This document shows, in pieces, positions 52,501-62,902 of a DNA stretch of 64,000 nt. Below the pieces are notes generated by a model. That model was not told where the DNA came from. It made no database searches and saw nothing but the letters and a program-made list of their open reading frames with translations. The stretch's first letter is position 1. Each line of letters opens with the position of its first letter. Source of the stretch: Echinococcus granulosus (Eukaryota; Platyhelminthes; Cestoda; Cyclophyllidea; Taeniidae). The stretch is taken from the NCBI RefSeq assembly GCF_000524195.1, contig NW_020170409.1:547004-611003 (forward strand), read 5' to 3'. The position numbers and the translations under genes were made by a program.

Positions 52501-55500
52501 TTGGCAGTCCGATGTCTCCATCACCAAAATGTTTGTTTTTACTAGCTCAATCATTTTGACGAGAAGACCAAACAAAATTTCTAACTAGCCCTTTTGCACC
52601 ATTGAAGCGACTGTTGCCTTTAGCTACTCTCCCGATGCTATTTTCGTTTAGTCCGCGGTGAACGACTTAACGTGGTCGCACAATCATGGAGCCGTCTTCG
52701 CCTGCACCAATGAAGGCAATTTGGAAATTTGGGATCTCGAACGATCAACGTGAGTCTCTGATACAGCAGAGTCTAATTTGTATTCATTGTGCTTTATTTA
52801 GTACCCCATAATGCTGTCAATTTTCACATCCAATCTCATCTTGTAGACTCACTCACTTTGTAGCCAACTCGAGCTGTGATTTCAATGCAAATTATAAAAT
52901 GGAAAAATTTTGGCGACATTCTCATCAAATTTTATTTGAAATTCTGTAAAAGAGCTTCATATAGGGCTTTACTGAATAATTCCATTTTTAAAATAATACC
53001 TAAATTAAGTTGTGTTACTCATACGGCGGGACAATCACAACAATGCCTTGACCTTTCTTATCAATACCCATCTGTTTCGGTAATGGGAAATGTAGTTTGC
53101 TGTTAGTATTCGGTTTTGGCTTGACTTTGGCGAATTTAGGCAGATAGTACTTGATCCACGAGACCTCCACATTATTACTATGATTAAGCTGTTTTCAATC
53201 AAGATCTCATACATTTGTTTTGTCGAATCGCATTCATTCCATGAGTTTTAATTTACCTCAAAGAACTTTCAAGGAGTTCGGTCTCGTACGAGGGAAAAAG
53301 GTGGAATTAAGGTCTCGCAGATTACCGTGTAGGTGTGTTTAGGAGGAAGGGATCACAGATGCTGTCTAACTTTGTTCACTCGTTTTCCGAGCCGGTCGGT
53401 CGGCCAGTCAGTCAGTTGGTCTCCAGAACAACGCTGTCTCTAGTCTGGTGCACACAGGTACGCAAGCGCGTGAACACACCAGACGCCCCATCACCGGGTG
53501 AAAATCCAACAGAAATTTGATTCCGCCTCCAAACCCACCTTCACCTCGCCTCCCAATAGCATCAAGGACAGCGACGTGGCATGAGATCTTTGGCCCATCT
53601 GAGTCAATGCCGCAAAGTGTGTGCGGTGTTCGATTGCATGCCGTGGAATGAGAGGCGATTGGGAAAATGGATTAATGACCACGCGAAATGTAGTTGAATA
53701 GGTGCCGTCATGAGGGCATACAACTGCATTGTGCCTTGTTTCATATGCAAAATTGTAAGCTGCGTAGTGTCAGAATGCAATCTATGGTCAGTTAAACGAG
53801 GGACAACAAGTCTTATGGTGGTGTGCCAATTATATCACAATACACATACAGGTTTGCTTTACTTGGCATAAAAATGCGACTTCAAATATTGATGAATCTC
53901 TTTTAGGTTTCAAAGTTTCTTGTTCACATGCATTTTGTTTGTAGTTTGAAGGAATGTTCCTGAATTCGGGCAGTTGTCCGCTTCTTAAGTTCGTATAAAT
54001 GCCAAGCTTTGATGGTTCTAATTTAAAATAAGTGGAAATTCGCTTACTAGATGTACCTCTAACGACACCTTATTGAAGACCGTAATATAGTGACATGAAG
54101 CCCCTTTCAGAGTTTAAGTAGGTAGACGAGATTCTCCTTTCCTCACTGTCCCTCCAAAGTCGTTAGGGGGATCGTGTACTGTGGACCGTTAAGACGACAG
54201 CATAATTGACCTCCTTATGATCCACCCTGCAGTGCGGCTCTTTTAAAGACCACATATGATGGATTGACTTCTTTTGCAATTCAGAAGTGATTAAAATGAC
54301 ATCCACAGCTCTTCGCATCCATCTAAACAGCTCCTCTTGGCTTTCTAATAGTTGAAATTTAGAGCGTCGTAACTATAACGGCCTACTCCAAAAGCTGACT
54401 CTAAGTCATTGGGAAAGCACTCCAACTGGCCTCTTCGTAGTTGTTCACGAGCTTGCTTACCTTTACTGCACATCTCATATTGCAGTTGGTGCAAGTTTTG
54501 CCTAGAAGATAATCTAGAGTTTGATAAACAAGATGCCAGACCCGGTGTATATTGTCTCTAGTAAGAAGCGCAAACTAGTCGATTCTGTCAACTCTATTCA
54601 GCTTAAAATTTTGTCAATTGTTTGTGGATTCCCATGGGAAACCTTTACTGGTAACTGGTAGTCAACGCTGAAATATCTTAGTCATGATAATTTCATATAT
54701 CATTCAAAGGGCACCTATTTTATGTAAGAGCATCAGGTTTTCTTTGCCTTGCACAAAAGCGAGACTGGACTGATTACGATTGTAGTGTAATCTGCTGGGA
54801 CTTTTGAAGCGCTACATGAAGACATTAACACTTCCCTAGTAATCAAAAGCATAGGTGATTAAAGTGATATTGACCTTTCTAATCTGAACGGTTTTTTAAC
54901 ATTCTAATAGTGTAAGTTTAAAACCCCGTCATTAACTACCATTTGCAAGAAAAAAGGCACACATCAGTTCCCCTGCTTGAAATGCACAAGCCCTGTTCGA
55001 GTGCCCAAGACGTTCGTGTAGTGCACCCCTTACTAACGGGTTCATTAATTATGTGCAAGCACGCAAACGCCGGAGGCGGCGGTGGCATTACTTCGTACGA
55101 GGCGGTAGCACCGAGGCCGGATGATTGGGTGGGATGGGGCCTAGCACCTGCATGTAGGTGCATCTCCTCCCCCAATAGTAGACGCGGTGCCGCTTGTTTA
55201 CACGTGCACCGGCCCACAAGGTCAGTTTGGTTGCTAAGCCCTTCTGATCTCCTCGCCTCACCAATGTGTGGTGAAGTGTTTGTTTATTTTCCCACTCTAC
55301 GCAAATTGTGAGAATGCAGCGGGGAGATACATTTATGTACAACACAGCGAGTCTTTTATCCAGGCTGATGGTGCTTTTGACAGCGCAATTTTAATTTATG
55401 CCACCTCGGCGTTACTTATGTGATCCCATGGGAACGGTGAATGTGTGCCCAACCCCCCCCCCCCCCTCCTCTTTGCAACAATACATCAGTGGATATTGGC

Positions 55501-58500
55501 GTGATGCCTCGTTTTATACCCTGAATGCATAAACTCCCCAGTGAATATAGCTAAAAACTTATTGCTAGACCATCTAGTAGCAGAAATAGGTTCTTTTTGA
55601 GCCTTTCGAGTGTGCGCACAGGTGTAGACGATGTCTCCCATAAATACTACCAGAAAATTTTCAATTATTTTACGCCAATTATCTGTTGTCTGTCATGTTG
55701 CCTTTGTAAATGAAAGAGGCATGGCTATTACTTACGCATTGGAGAGAGGCGGTGACATTTTAATGAATTAAGCGCATCTTCCTCCTCTAAGCTCTCCTAC
55801 CCTCTACCTTATAAAAACTTATTTGCATATCAAGGGGTGTGTTGCAGTATTGGTCAAGTGCTCCCTCAATATTCAGAAAGCGAATCAACAGGATGACATT
55901 TATGCGTTTGACTAAATGGCATGGGATTTGGTCTACATTTTCTCCCAACAGGATGCCCTTCTGCGCTTTTGGTATGAAAAGGAGGCGTTACTTACTCCGA
56001 TAAAAACTCCAGAAGTACCATTTTGGTGTCTAAAAAAGACGGGTTATACTTTGAGCTATTAATAGAGGGACGGGGTATTTTGTTGGGAAATTAAGTATTC
56101 CATATTCAGCATTAAAATTGCCAATGATTCCATTTACTAGCCCACAGCCATTATTTGGAACCTTGTTATGATGTATTGCATTACCAAAATTATTTGTAGA
56201 AGAATGTCAAAAATACCAGCAAACCTTTGGCCCATACATGAGTCAGGGCTTTTGAAACTACTCTGTCCTTTCTCCACAACTTTACCGTAAACAACAGCAA
56301 ATTGAACTGCAACAAGAAATTTGCAATTAAGTTGCTTTGAATTGCAATCCTTTGCTATGCAGATGCAAATTTCAAAGGTCGTTTCCAAAGCACATTTATT
56401 GCTTCATAATCAAAAAATGACGGAGTAGTCACCATTGACAGAATCAATGTTTAAAACCACTGCTTAGCTAAAACAGATTTTGCTAGAACCTCTTACTAAA
56501 GTGCTCATTTTTAACTCTATTTGAGACTTGATCCGGTCCACGTGGAATCCGTGTGTGCTGACACAACGATGTCTGCTGTTCTTTTCACCGAGGACAGCGA
56601 TGTAAGTCGTTCTACATCCAAATTACGTACGACTCCATTTTTAAGGCAGATTTTTACTCCTATTTACATGGTTTTATTTCTGACGAACAAATATGCAGGT
56701 ATAAATAAGTCACATGCAGTATCAACTCGAACCTCACGTGTTCGATGAGCACAGCCGATGAAGGTAAATATACATCCACATCCACAGCGCGCCTCAAATC
56801 TGTTCCTCCAATTCCTTCTGGCGTTGGTTGAACTCGTTCACACAGAAAGTACATACACGGGGTGGCTGTCCGCCACATGGAGTGTTGAGGTGTCGTAAAC
56901 AGGGCTGTTCTGCGGCTGGAATACCGGTCACAAGGATGGAGTTGAGGTGAGCGATGTACGAGGTGGCTAGTCGAAGGGTCTCAATCTTCGAAAGCTTTCG
57001 GTTCAACGGCTGCGTGGGAATGAGACGACGGAGCATGAGAAAGGCGTCGTTGACACTGGCTGTGCGAGTGCGCTCTTTTGCATTCATCACGTGCTTGATG
57101 CGAAGTCGAAGATCTGTCTTATCACCACGCTGAGGCGGCATCAAAGAGGTCGAGGAGGTGGTACATGCAGGTGGAGGTGGCGGAGGGGGCTGTGGGCTTG
57201 GGTTGGAAGTATCAGACGTATCGAGAAATTCCATGATTGTGACAATTAATTTGCACCGAGTTGAGTGACAAGTTTGGCAGCTGGGAGGAGGAATGTGTGT
57301 GTTGGTGCGACACTGGTACTCCTTTCTCATTGGCTACTGCTGATGGCGAACGTGAGAGGTGCGTGCTTTTTGACCAATGAGGGGCTAGACAAGAGGAAAA
57401 TCATTTCTAGGCTTGATGCCAGATATAGTTCTCTCATTTATTTATTTTTAATCCTGCCACTTTTTAAATTGCTCGCTCTTAAATATATCACTTCACTAAA
57501 CTGAACTTTGTTAATTTTAACTATTGAAAAACACCAGTGGCGTTGAAGCCAAGCCGAGACTATTTTTGCAAATGTGTACGGAAAAAAAGAGATGCTGTTG
57601 GGGCGGCGCAGCACGCAGCAGTAAGTGGCGTGTACCATTAATAATAGCTGGCGTAGATGTTATGCACCAGTTCGGACGCTGCTAAGAATGATGGCAGGCC
57701 ACAGCAGCGGTACGTGTAGGGAGCAGCGTGTATCGATGAAGTGTCTTGTCAACGAAAGCATAAAACCAGTGGATATATACAGAGGACTTCAAGCACAGCT
57801 TGGTGCTAAGGCGCTCAGCTGCAGTAAGACATTTGAATGGTGCAAACGTTTCACGGGTGACCGTATCTCCGTCAGTGATGATCTCGGTCGTGGTGATTCT
57901 CAGTTCACAGTTACCATTCCTGTGAACATCCAGCAAGTAGAACGTCGGATTCTAAATAATCCCCGTGTAACTTGCTGTGAGGTTGCAAAAGTGACTCACC
58001 TTTCTGTAGGGACGGTGAGTATCATCATTCAGGAACGATTACAATTTCGAAAAATTGGTGCATGATGGGTACCAAGACAGACGAAGGGAGGCAAATTGGT
58101 TCAGACGAGCTGACAAATCACTCGGCTACAAAAGTGCATTTAGGCTATTACTTTAAATCTAGGATGAGTACGTAAATGTTCAGAAATAAATTTAATTCAC
58201 AATTCTTGAAATCTGTTCGTATTCCATTGTAAATTTAGAAGCCTCGACTTGGCTTGAGTGATTGTCGTGTTCCACATTGTTAAAGTTGGTACGACTCACC
58301 ACTTCATTGAGAATTGACCGATGAATCATGCTTTCTCTGAAGCCTATTCCAGCATCTCTCACAGTCACGCATAAGGCTTAATTCATTGTGCCGCATGATT
58401 TCGAGTTTTCGGCACTGTTTTTCACTAATATGAGATATTCTTACGGAGTAGAATCCCCTGTATAGTTGTTTGGTTTTGTAATATACGAAGTGATATAGGC

Positions 58501-61435
58501 CAATAACCGCTTCTTCCATCTTTATGAAATAGCATAAACGAACTAAGTAATTGAATACAGCGCAAACATTAGACAACTTTCCCAATTTATCGCATATTTT
58601 GAAAGTTCACTTATAGCCCCCACAGCTGTTCCAGTGATGTTGATGTCGTAGCATCGGCAGCAAATGCTGGCGTTTTTTCGACGTGCCGCTGTGATAACTA
58701 TGCAGGCTGCACATGCGTACGTTAGCAACAGAGAGAGGGAAGGAACAGCTGCAATTAGATGTCCTCTGTCAGTCGTTCATGCACCCTCTAGGCACCATCT
58801 GGACAGAGCAGAAGTTCAAAGGTTAACGTGCAAGCATTCGGACCTACGCTGACGCACATAGACCATTAACTGGTCTGCCTGCCTCCCCTTTCGCCTGACC
58901 ATCTACTAGCCCCGTATAGCATGCACGACCTCCTTTCGCGTAGTTGAAATTCTCAGTCTGCTATTGGCCGGCCTTCAGAGTTGTCTTTTTTTGTGGTGAT
59001 TTACGCCTTGTCTAAGTGCATAATATCACCATCGAGACGAAGGGAAAATACTTTACATGTGTAAAGACAAGGCTGCAATAAGTTAGTTTTTTTCTTCCTG
59101 TAAAATTGCTGACTTGTGTGACTGCAATCACAGCAAAAATGATGTTCCGTAAGATTTTTGAGTTAGGCTTTGGCAGACAGGAGGACCCTGGAAGACTTAC
59201 AAGTCAACTGTTTTCTCATCGGGTGAAGTCGCGAATGCAAAAAACTAAAATAGTTGTTTAAGAGTTAGGCTTAAATAAGAAATATTGAGGCTTTCAGTTC
59301 AAGCCTGATGGTAAAAATATTGTTAATCCTTTGGACCAAGGTTAGAATATGGCGTGTTGATTTTCCAGTTCGACTGAAAGGATACTCTTCTCATAAAATG
59401 CGCTTTATTTTTTTGCTCTTTTAGTATGCAGCTTGAAGAAGGAAGCTGGAAACCATTTGATCTGGACTTTTAATTAAAAATGCAGGACAATTGAAAGCAG
59501 CAGAGGAGACCTTTGTTAATACCAGTCCAAAGTCTAGGTGTTAAGTTGGTATGCATATAGGACCACTCCTTTCAATGACCTTCGAAATTCGGAACAAGTT
59601 AACTTGAGAGTAGGTGAATAGTGAATCTTGCATCAGGGCGAAGAATCTGCTGATCACTTGCAAGGCTCTTTGATGTGGTGTCCTAGGGCAGTCATAGTTA
59701 CCTTAGTCTAAGTTTTTGCTATGGCAACAAGAAAGAAGCAAATTCAAGGATTTCGTCCCCCTTTTGCTACAGAAAGAACCTGCTCGGACTAAGGAGCAGA
59801 AATGTTAAATTTACGGTGAATCACAGTCAAGGGGAACGGCTTGACTACTCACTGCTTTAACATAGTCTCAAAATAAATCGGAAGTTCACGATTCATTTGC
59901 AAGGCTTATAGTTAATGGTTAGGTGCCACCTTACCTGGCTAATCTCTAAACCCCGGATGCTAAACCCTCCAAGCCTACACACGCATCTAATCGACTTAGC
60001 AACCAAGTTAGCGCACATACGCACGTACAGAACTGGCTTGGTGGCCACCCAACCCACCGCTCCTTTCACTCGCTCGTCTCGCCCGCCTGCCCTCTTGCGT
60101 CCGAGCACGTGCAGCTGCGCAGTCAGCGTCAGCGACACCAACTGCCAACTGTTCGCGTCTTCAAGGGGTCCTGACAGCTGCGAAACCGCATGCAACTTGC
60201 GTCCTGCGTGGGTGCATGCACCTGGGCCCTCTCTTGTTAAACAGGCCCACAGGTCTACGCACGTGAATGCATGAATGCGCACCCGCTCGTTTGTCCGCTC
60301 ACCCCTATATTGACACTGAGGGCACAGCTGTGCGGTCTCTTGCGCTATTACGACACCTGGTACGCATGTGTGTGTCTCCATGGCCGAACGTCTCTTCACC
60401 TCCATGTCTCTGTGTCTTCTAAGGGAAAACGAGGAAATTCGGAGTATGTGGTGATAGATATCACTATACTTCATGCTCCTTTGCGGAGATGTAGCACTAT
60501 TGGCTAGGAAAGGAAGAATCCACCACTTTGGACTTTTTCGCTTTATGTTGAGGTTGAATAAAAAGCCCGATTATACGAACCAATCCTCACTCAGAGCAAT
60601 TCATTTGCCTTGTTGAAACCTTTCGTAAACACCTCGCTAATCGGTGAGAAACGGCAGTGTAGGGTGATTGCTGGCCATGAGACTGTAACGGTTCGGACTC
60701 TTAGGACTGTTAAGTTATCTCTCGTCTGATGATACATATTTACTGCACTCAGGTCTTGATGTCAACAAAGTGGGAGAATAAATTTTGACTATGAGTCTCT
60801 CCTGAGACAAGGTCGAACCTTAGGGAGCCGAAGTAAATATTACGCATGCAAACTGAGAGGAATCAGTCTTAATTCCGAACAGTTTAGGTTAAACAAGAAA
60901 TATGATTTACTTGGTACTTCTAGAAGCCATTTCTGAATGTCACAACAGACCTTTCGTTTGCCTTGACTTGTGAGCCATTTAGAGCCAATCTTAAAAGATT
61001 GATAATGTAAGACACTTAATTTGCGTATCTTTTTTTACCGCCTAGTAATTCACTATAATTACTTAGTTTTTATAAAAGTAAAGTAACACTATTGATTAGG
61101 TCGTTGCTACTGTTGCAAACACAGTCTACAACCTTTGCTTTTCGAACCCAGAAAGCACTGTTAAACTTGTTTCATTTCAGACAATGATGGTGGGAGACAG
61201 TTCGGGAAACGTGTACGTTTACGCAATGAAGAATTTCCCTGAGGCGGGCTCCGCAAACGAAGAGGTAAGGATTTAACTTTTAACTCTTCCCAATACTACT
61301 GCCACTGTGCAGATTCCAGGATTGGCTGCTCCTACTACTAATGGATGTCCCGTCTTCTTCTTCTTTTTTTCTTTTTAGGCGGAAAAACTGAATTCCATTC
61401 TGCTCTCCTGTTTCTCATCCCAAGTGCCTACGTAG
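40552..61435 (+). CDS. DNAI4: axonemal dynein intermediate chain 4 (WD-repeat protein WDR78)
   Basis: DNAI4/WDR78 is an intermediate chain of the axonemal inner-arm dynein I1/f complex. Exons: 40552-40749, 40822-40972, 41119-41291, 41359-41530, 41721-41951, 42038 (or 42029)-42093, 42167-42269, 44305-44774, 45440-45646, 45894-45967, 46053-46207, 47396-47525, 47716-47803, 50668-50796, 52652-52749, 61100-61264, 61379-61435; about 886 residues (human 848). Visible: [38 protein letters not shown], the WD repeats ([130 protein letters not shown]) and the tail EKLNSILLS. Phases agree everywhere except 52749/61100, where a microexon of 3n+1 bases seems to be missing. Two introns use GC donors. The start ATG at 40552 could be extended upstream in frame. 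Confidence 0.95.
42270..44304 (+). other. DNAI4 intron 7
   Basis: About 2.0 kb, donor GTAAGT, acceptor TTCTTGTAG. It carries a partial copy of repeat A near 43345-43480. No gene seen. Confidence 0.75.
43345..43480 (+). repeat. dispersed repeat A, partial copy 3
   Basis: Resembles 21050-21165: CTTAAAT, then CCGTCACCGCACCAC(A)TTGTA, then AAGTCTTC, then ATGCCTTCG(T/C). Diverged and partial. Confidence 0.5.
44305..44774 (+). CDS. DNAI4: DNAI4 exon 8: low-complexity linker leading into the WD-repeat domain
   Basis: A 470-nt exon encoding an Ala/Ser/Thr/Pro/Gly-rich linker ([20 protein letters not shown]) and ending in [10 protein letters not shown], the conserved entry to the propeller. It is GC-rich relative to the flanking introns. 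A long open frame on the opposite strand (44318-44719) is a shadow of it. Confidence 0.9.
44775..45439 (+). other. DNAI4 intron 8
   Basis: Donor GTGAGT, acceptor GTGTTTCAG. AT-rich; no gene seen. Confidence 0.75.
45968..46052 (+). other. DNAI4 intron 10, GC-AG type (85 nt)
   Basis: Exon 10 ends in ...GACACAAC and the intron starts GCAAGT; it ends in CGTTGTAG. Only this border keeps the frame and joins LDTT to [15 protein letters not shown], as in the family. The nearby GT at 45972 gives the wrong phase. Confidence 0.8.
46208..47395 (+). other. DNAI4 intron 11
   Basis: Donor GTAGTT, acceptor TTTTTGAG (weak but required by frame), joining GFDCT to DLMLLKR. T-rich; no gene seen. Confidence 0.65.
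47804..50667 (+). other. DNAI4 intron 13, GC-AG type (2.9 kb)
   Basis: After GGTCACACT (Gly-His-Thr of a WD repeat) the sequence reads GCAAGT; the acceptor is CTTTCAG. This joins NGHT to [10 protein letters not shown] in phase 0. No gene seen inside. Confidence 0.75.
50797..52651 (+). other. DNAI4 intron 14
   Basis: Donor GTAGTA, acceptor TTCGTTTAG, joining MATHS to [11 protein letters not shown]-rich; no gene seen. Confidence 0.75.
52750..56793 (+). other. DNAI4 intron 15, left part
   Basis: Donor GTGAGT at 52750. Contains a C homopolymer at 55453-55466 and a GC-richer patch with open frames on both strands around 54940-55345, none recognisable. A microexon of DNAI4 is expected somewhere in 52750-61099. 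Confidence 0.6.
55453..55466. repeat. C homopolymer, 14 bases
   Basis: An uninterrupted run of C inside a DNAI4 intron. Confidence 0.85.
56794..57234 (-). CDS. bHLH transcription factor, paraxis/scleraxis (TCF15/SCX) type
   Basis: A single-exon frame of 146 residues if it starts at the ATG at 57234 ([10 protein letters not shown]); a longer frame from 57330 is less likely because its extra N-terminus is unlike a bHLH gene. These factors dimerise with E-proteins and bind E-boxes in mesodermal or muscle lineages. The sequence shows a proline run (QPPPPPPP), a basic region with [15 protein letters not shown] (the E-R-x-R core is intact), helix 1 [11 protein letters not shown], loop, and helix 2 [19 protein letters not shown]. 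The phrase [12 protein letters not shown](S/T)SYI is the hallmark of the paraxis/scleraxis group, and the downstream CTFC followed by NQRQ matches the C-terminal CTFCLSNQRK box of that group. The gene lies inside a DNAI4 intron on the opposite strand. The orthology (TCF15 or SCX or TCF24) is not resolved. Confidence 0.9.
   Translation of the reverse strand: MEFLDTSDTSNPSPQPPPPPPPACTTSSTSLMPPQRGDKTDLRLRIKHVMNAKERTRTASVNDAFLMLRRLIPTQPLNRKLSKIETLRLATSYIAHLNSILVTGIPAAEQPCLRHLNTPCGGQPPRVCTFCVNEFNQRQKELEEQI
57235..57624. other. upstream region of the nested bHLH gene
   Basis: Between the bHLH start and the transposase fragment. Presumably holds the bHLH promoter; no motif is convincing. Confidence 0.4.
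57625..58120 (+). mobile_element. degenerate mariner/Tc1-type transposase fragment (DNA-binding part only)
   Basis: An open frame at 57625-58065 encodes the N-terminal helix-turn-helix half of a mariner-like transposase: [42 protein letters not shown] and LGRGDS, then [29 protein letters not shown]. The frame is broken by TGA in the place just before WVPRQ, a conserved mariner junction (A-x-W-V-P-R), and stops again soon after. The catalytic D,D(34)D domain is absent. I could not see terminal inverted repeats or a TA duplication. It sits in a DNAI4 intron, in the sense direction. This is most likely a dead element; an exapted DNA-binding ORF is less likely. Confidence 0.75.
58121..61099 (+). 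other. DNAI4 intron 15, right part
   Basis: Holds a GC-richer patch (about 59990-60300) open on both strands: 193 codons on the minus strand (59893-60474) and 119 on the plus strand (59915-60274). Neither resembles a known family. Otherwise nothing recognised; the acceptor is ATTGATTAG at 61091-61099. Confidence 0.55.
61100..61264 (+). CDS. DNAI4: DNAI4 exon 16: last WD repeat
   Basis: Opens in phase 0 after ATTGATTAG, encodes [16 protein letters not shown] and then [17 protein letters not shown], and ends at GTAAGG. The conserved last repeat is interrupted by seven extra residues (VKLVSFQ) that are encoded by a 21-nt GT...CAG segment at 61160-61180. Confidence 0.85.
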
Positions 61436-62902
61436 ATGGGTGCTTCACCAAAGTGTCCTTTATGCACGCATCCGTTATTAAATCTGCCCCTGTTTTGGCT
61501 ATCTCCTTTAATGCTTAACAAATGTAAAGCGTTGAAACTTATGCTTAGTTGAAGCATCAAATGCGAGTCATATTGAGCAGTCACCGGAATAACTTAGTCA
61601 TTTGGGCTAATAAACTGTTGCAGCCATACCGAACACGAAACCAACTACAAATGCAAAACACCCAGTGGGGCATTTATTAACTTGTATTTAAAAAGATCAT
61701 TTTTACATCTACATGCCTGATAATAGCTGTAAGGTATACCGATTGGATTTGGTCGCCTTCTAAATTTTCTAGTTAGAATCGTAACAGTGCGCCATCTTGC
61801 CTGAGTGGTATACGCAGGAGATGGAGGATAAACAAATGCTTTATCTTGTTTTAGAGTTATTAAGGGGTTTATGTGTATAAATTCACTTTTGGTAATGGGA
61901 TCCTTAGCCTTCAAATCACTTTCGATGTGAGCATAATTAAAACGAGCAATAATTGCCCGTGGAAATCACGTAATCGTGCTTATGATTGCGTGAATTAACA
62001 CATTTACTTATATTGTTTAGTACCAAATGCGATGTAATTGTCCCCGTGACCATGTGTAATGGCTTTCCAAACACCAATATTTATGAAGGGAATTACTTAG
62101 GCTAAGCACATTAAAGGTACGTTATGTACTGACCTGACCTGTTCGAACATATACCTGAATAAGTTGACTAGCTGTCCCGTGAGTAACCATCCAGACTTGC
62201 TAAGCTGCAGCAAGTACTCGAGGTGCTACTCTAGCAACAACGGTAGGCAGGGATTTTGATGGCCAAATGCAACGTCTAGATGCCTCAAGAGAAAAAATTC
62301 GCTGTTCGTGCCTGAATCCATGATGGTTCACACATGAAAGACAATGAAAACCGTATCAAGTGATGTTGTCCTTTAATTAGATTCCTGAGCAATCAAAGAA
62401 AATTAACAAAGGTATGAAAGAGTTCTTACCTACCTATCCATATCAAAGACCAAGGACCTTCTTTGTTTCGCATTAGGATATATAGAAAACTATCCTGGTG
62501 GGATATATTGAGAAATTAAAAGTGCAAATATCTTAATCGAGTGAATACATATTTGCACTTAAGATTAGGTAGAAGACTTACATAATGTTATTGTTGTGGT
62601 TCTAAATTGACTGGAATATCTGACATTAATAAGTTTCCATAAGTAAGACAAACCACCGGCCGATAAACAATAACAATAACCACAATTAAATGCATGAACA
62701 AAAAAAAATAATTTTTTAAACAATTTTTGGTTGCTTGCAGTCAAATAAACAAGTTCATTGTTGACCTTGATTTGTTACAATCCACAGCTAAGCGTTTACC
62801 ACCTGATCTTAACCGCGCGTTACGGACGCGGTGTAAATTCTGTTCGATACGTAGTGTCGTTCGGTTTGGAGGTTGGTTTGGCTGATATATGCAGAACCAC
62901 AG
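61436..62902. other. intergenic region between DNAI4 and the ZSWIM gene
   Basis: AT-rich. Has a 12-bp inverted repeat (62520-62531 and 62549-62560). It must contain the DNAI4 3' UTR and the upstream region of the next gene, in tandem orientation. Confidence 0.55.
62520..62560. repeat. perfect 12-bp inverted repeat, 17-nt loop
   Basis: AAGTGCAAATAT and its exact complement ATATTTGCACTT flank a 17-nt spacer, so a hairpin is possible. AT-rich, no T-tract. Function unknown. Confidence 0.7.

Noticed and set aside
61379..61435. Whether the last short DNAI4 exon is chance sequence
   Set aside because: Rejected as chance: it has a strong TTTCTTTTTAG acceptor, keeps phase 0, and its EKLNSILLS matches the family tail (I-I-N-T-L-L). 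It was kept as the final exon.
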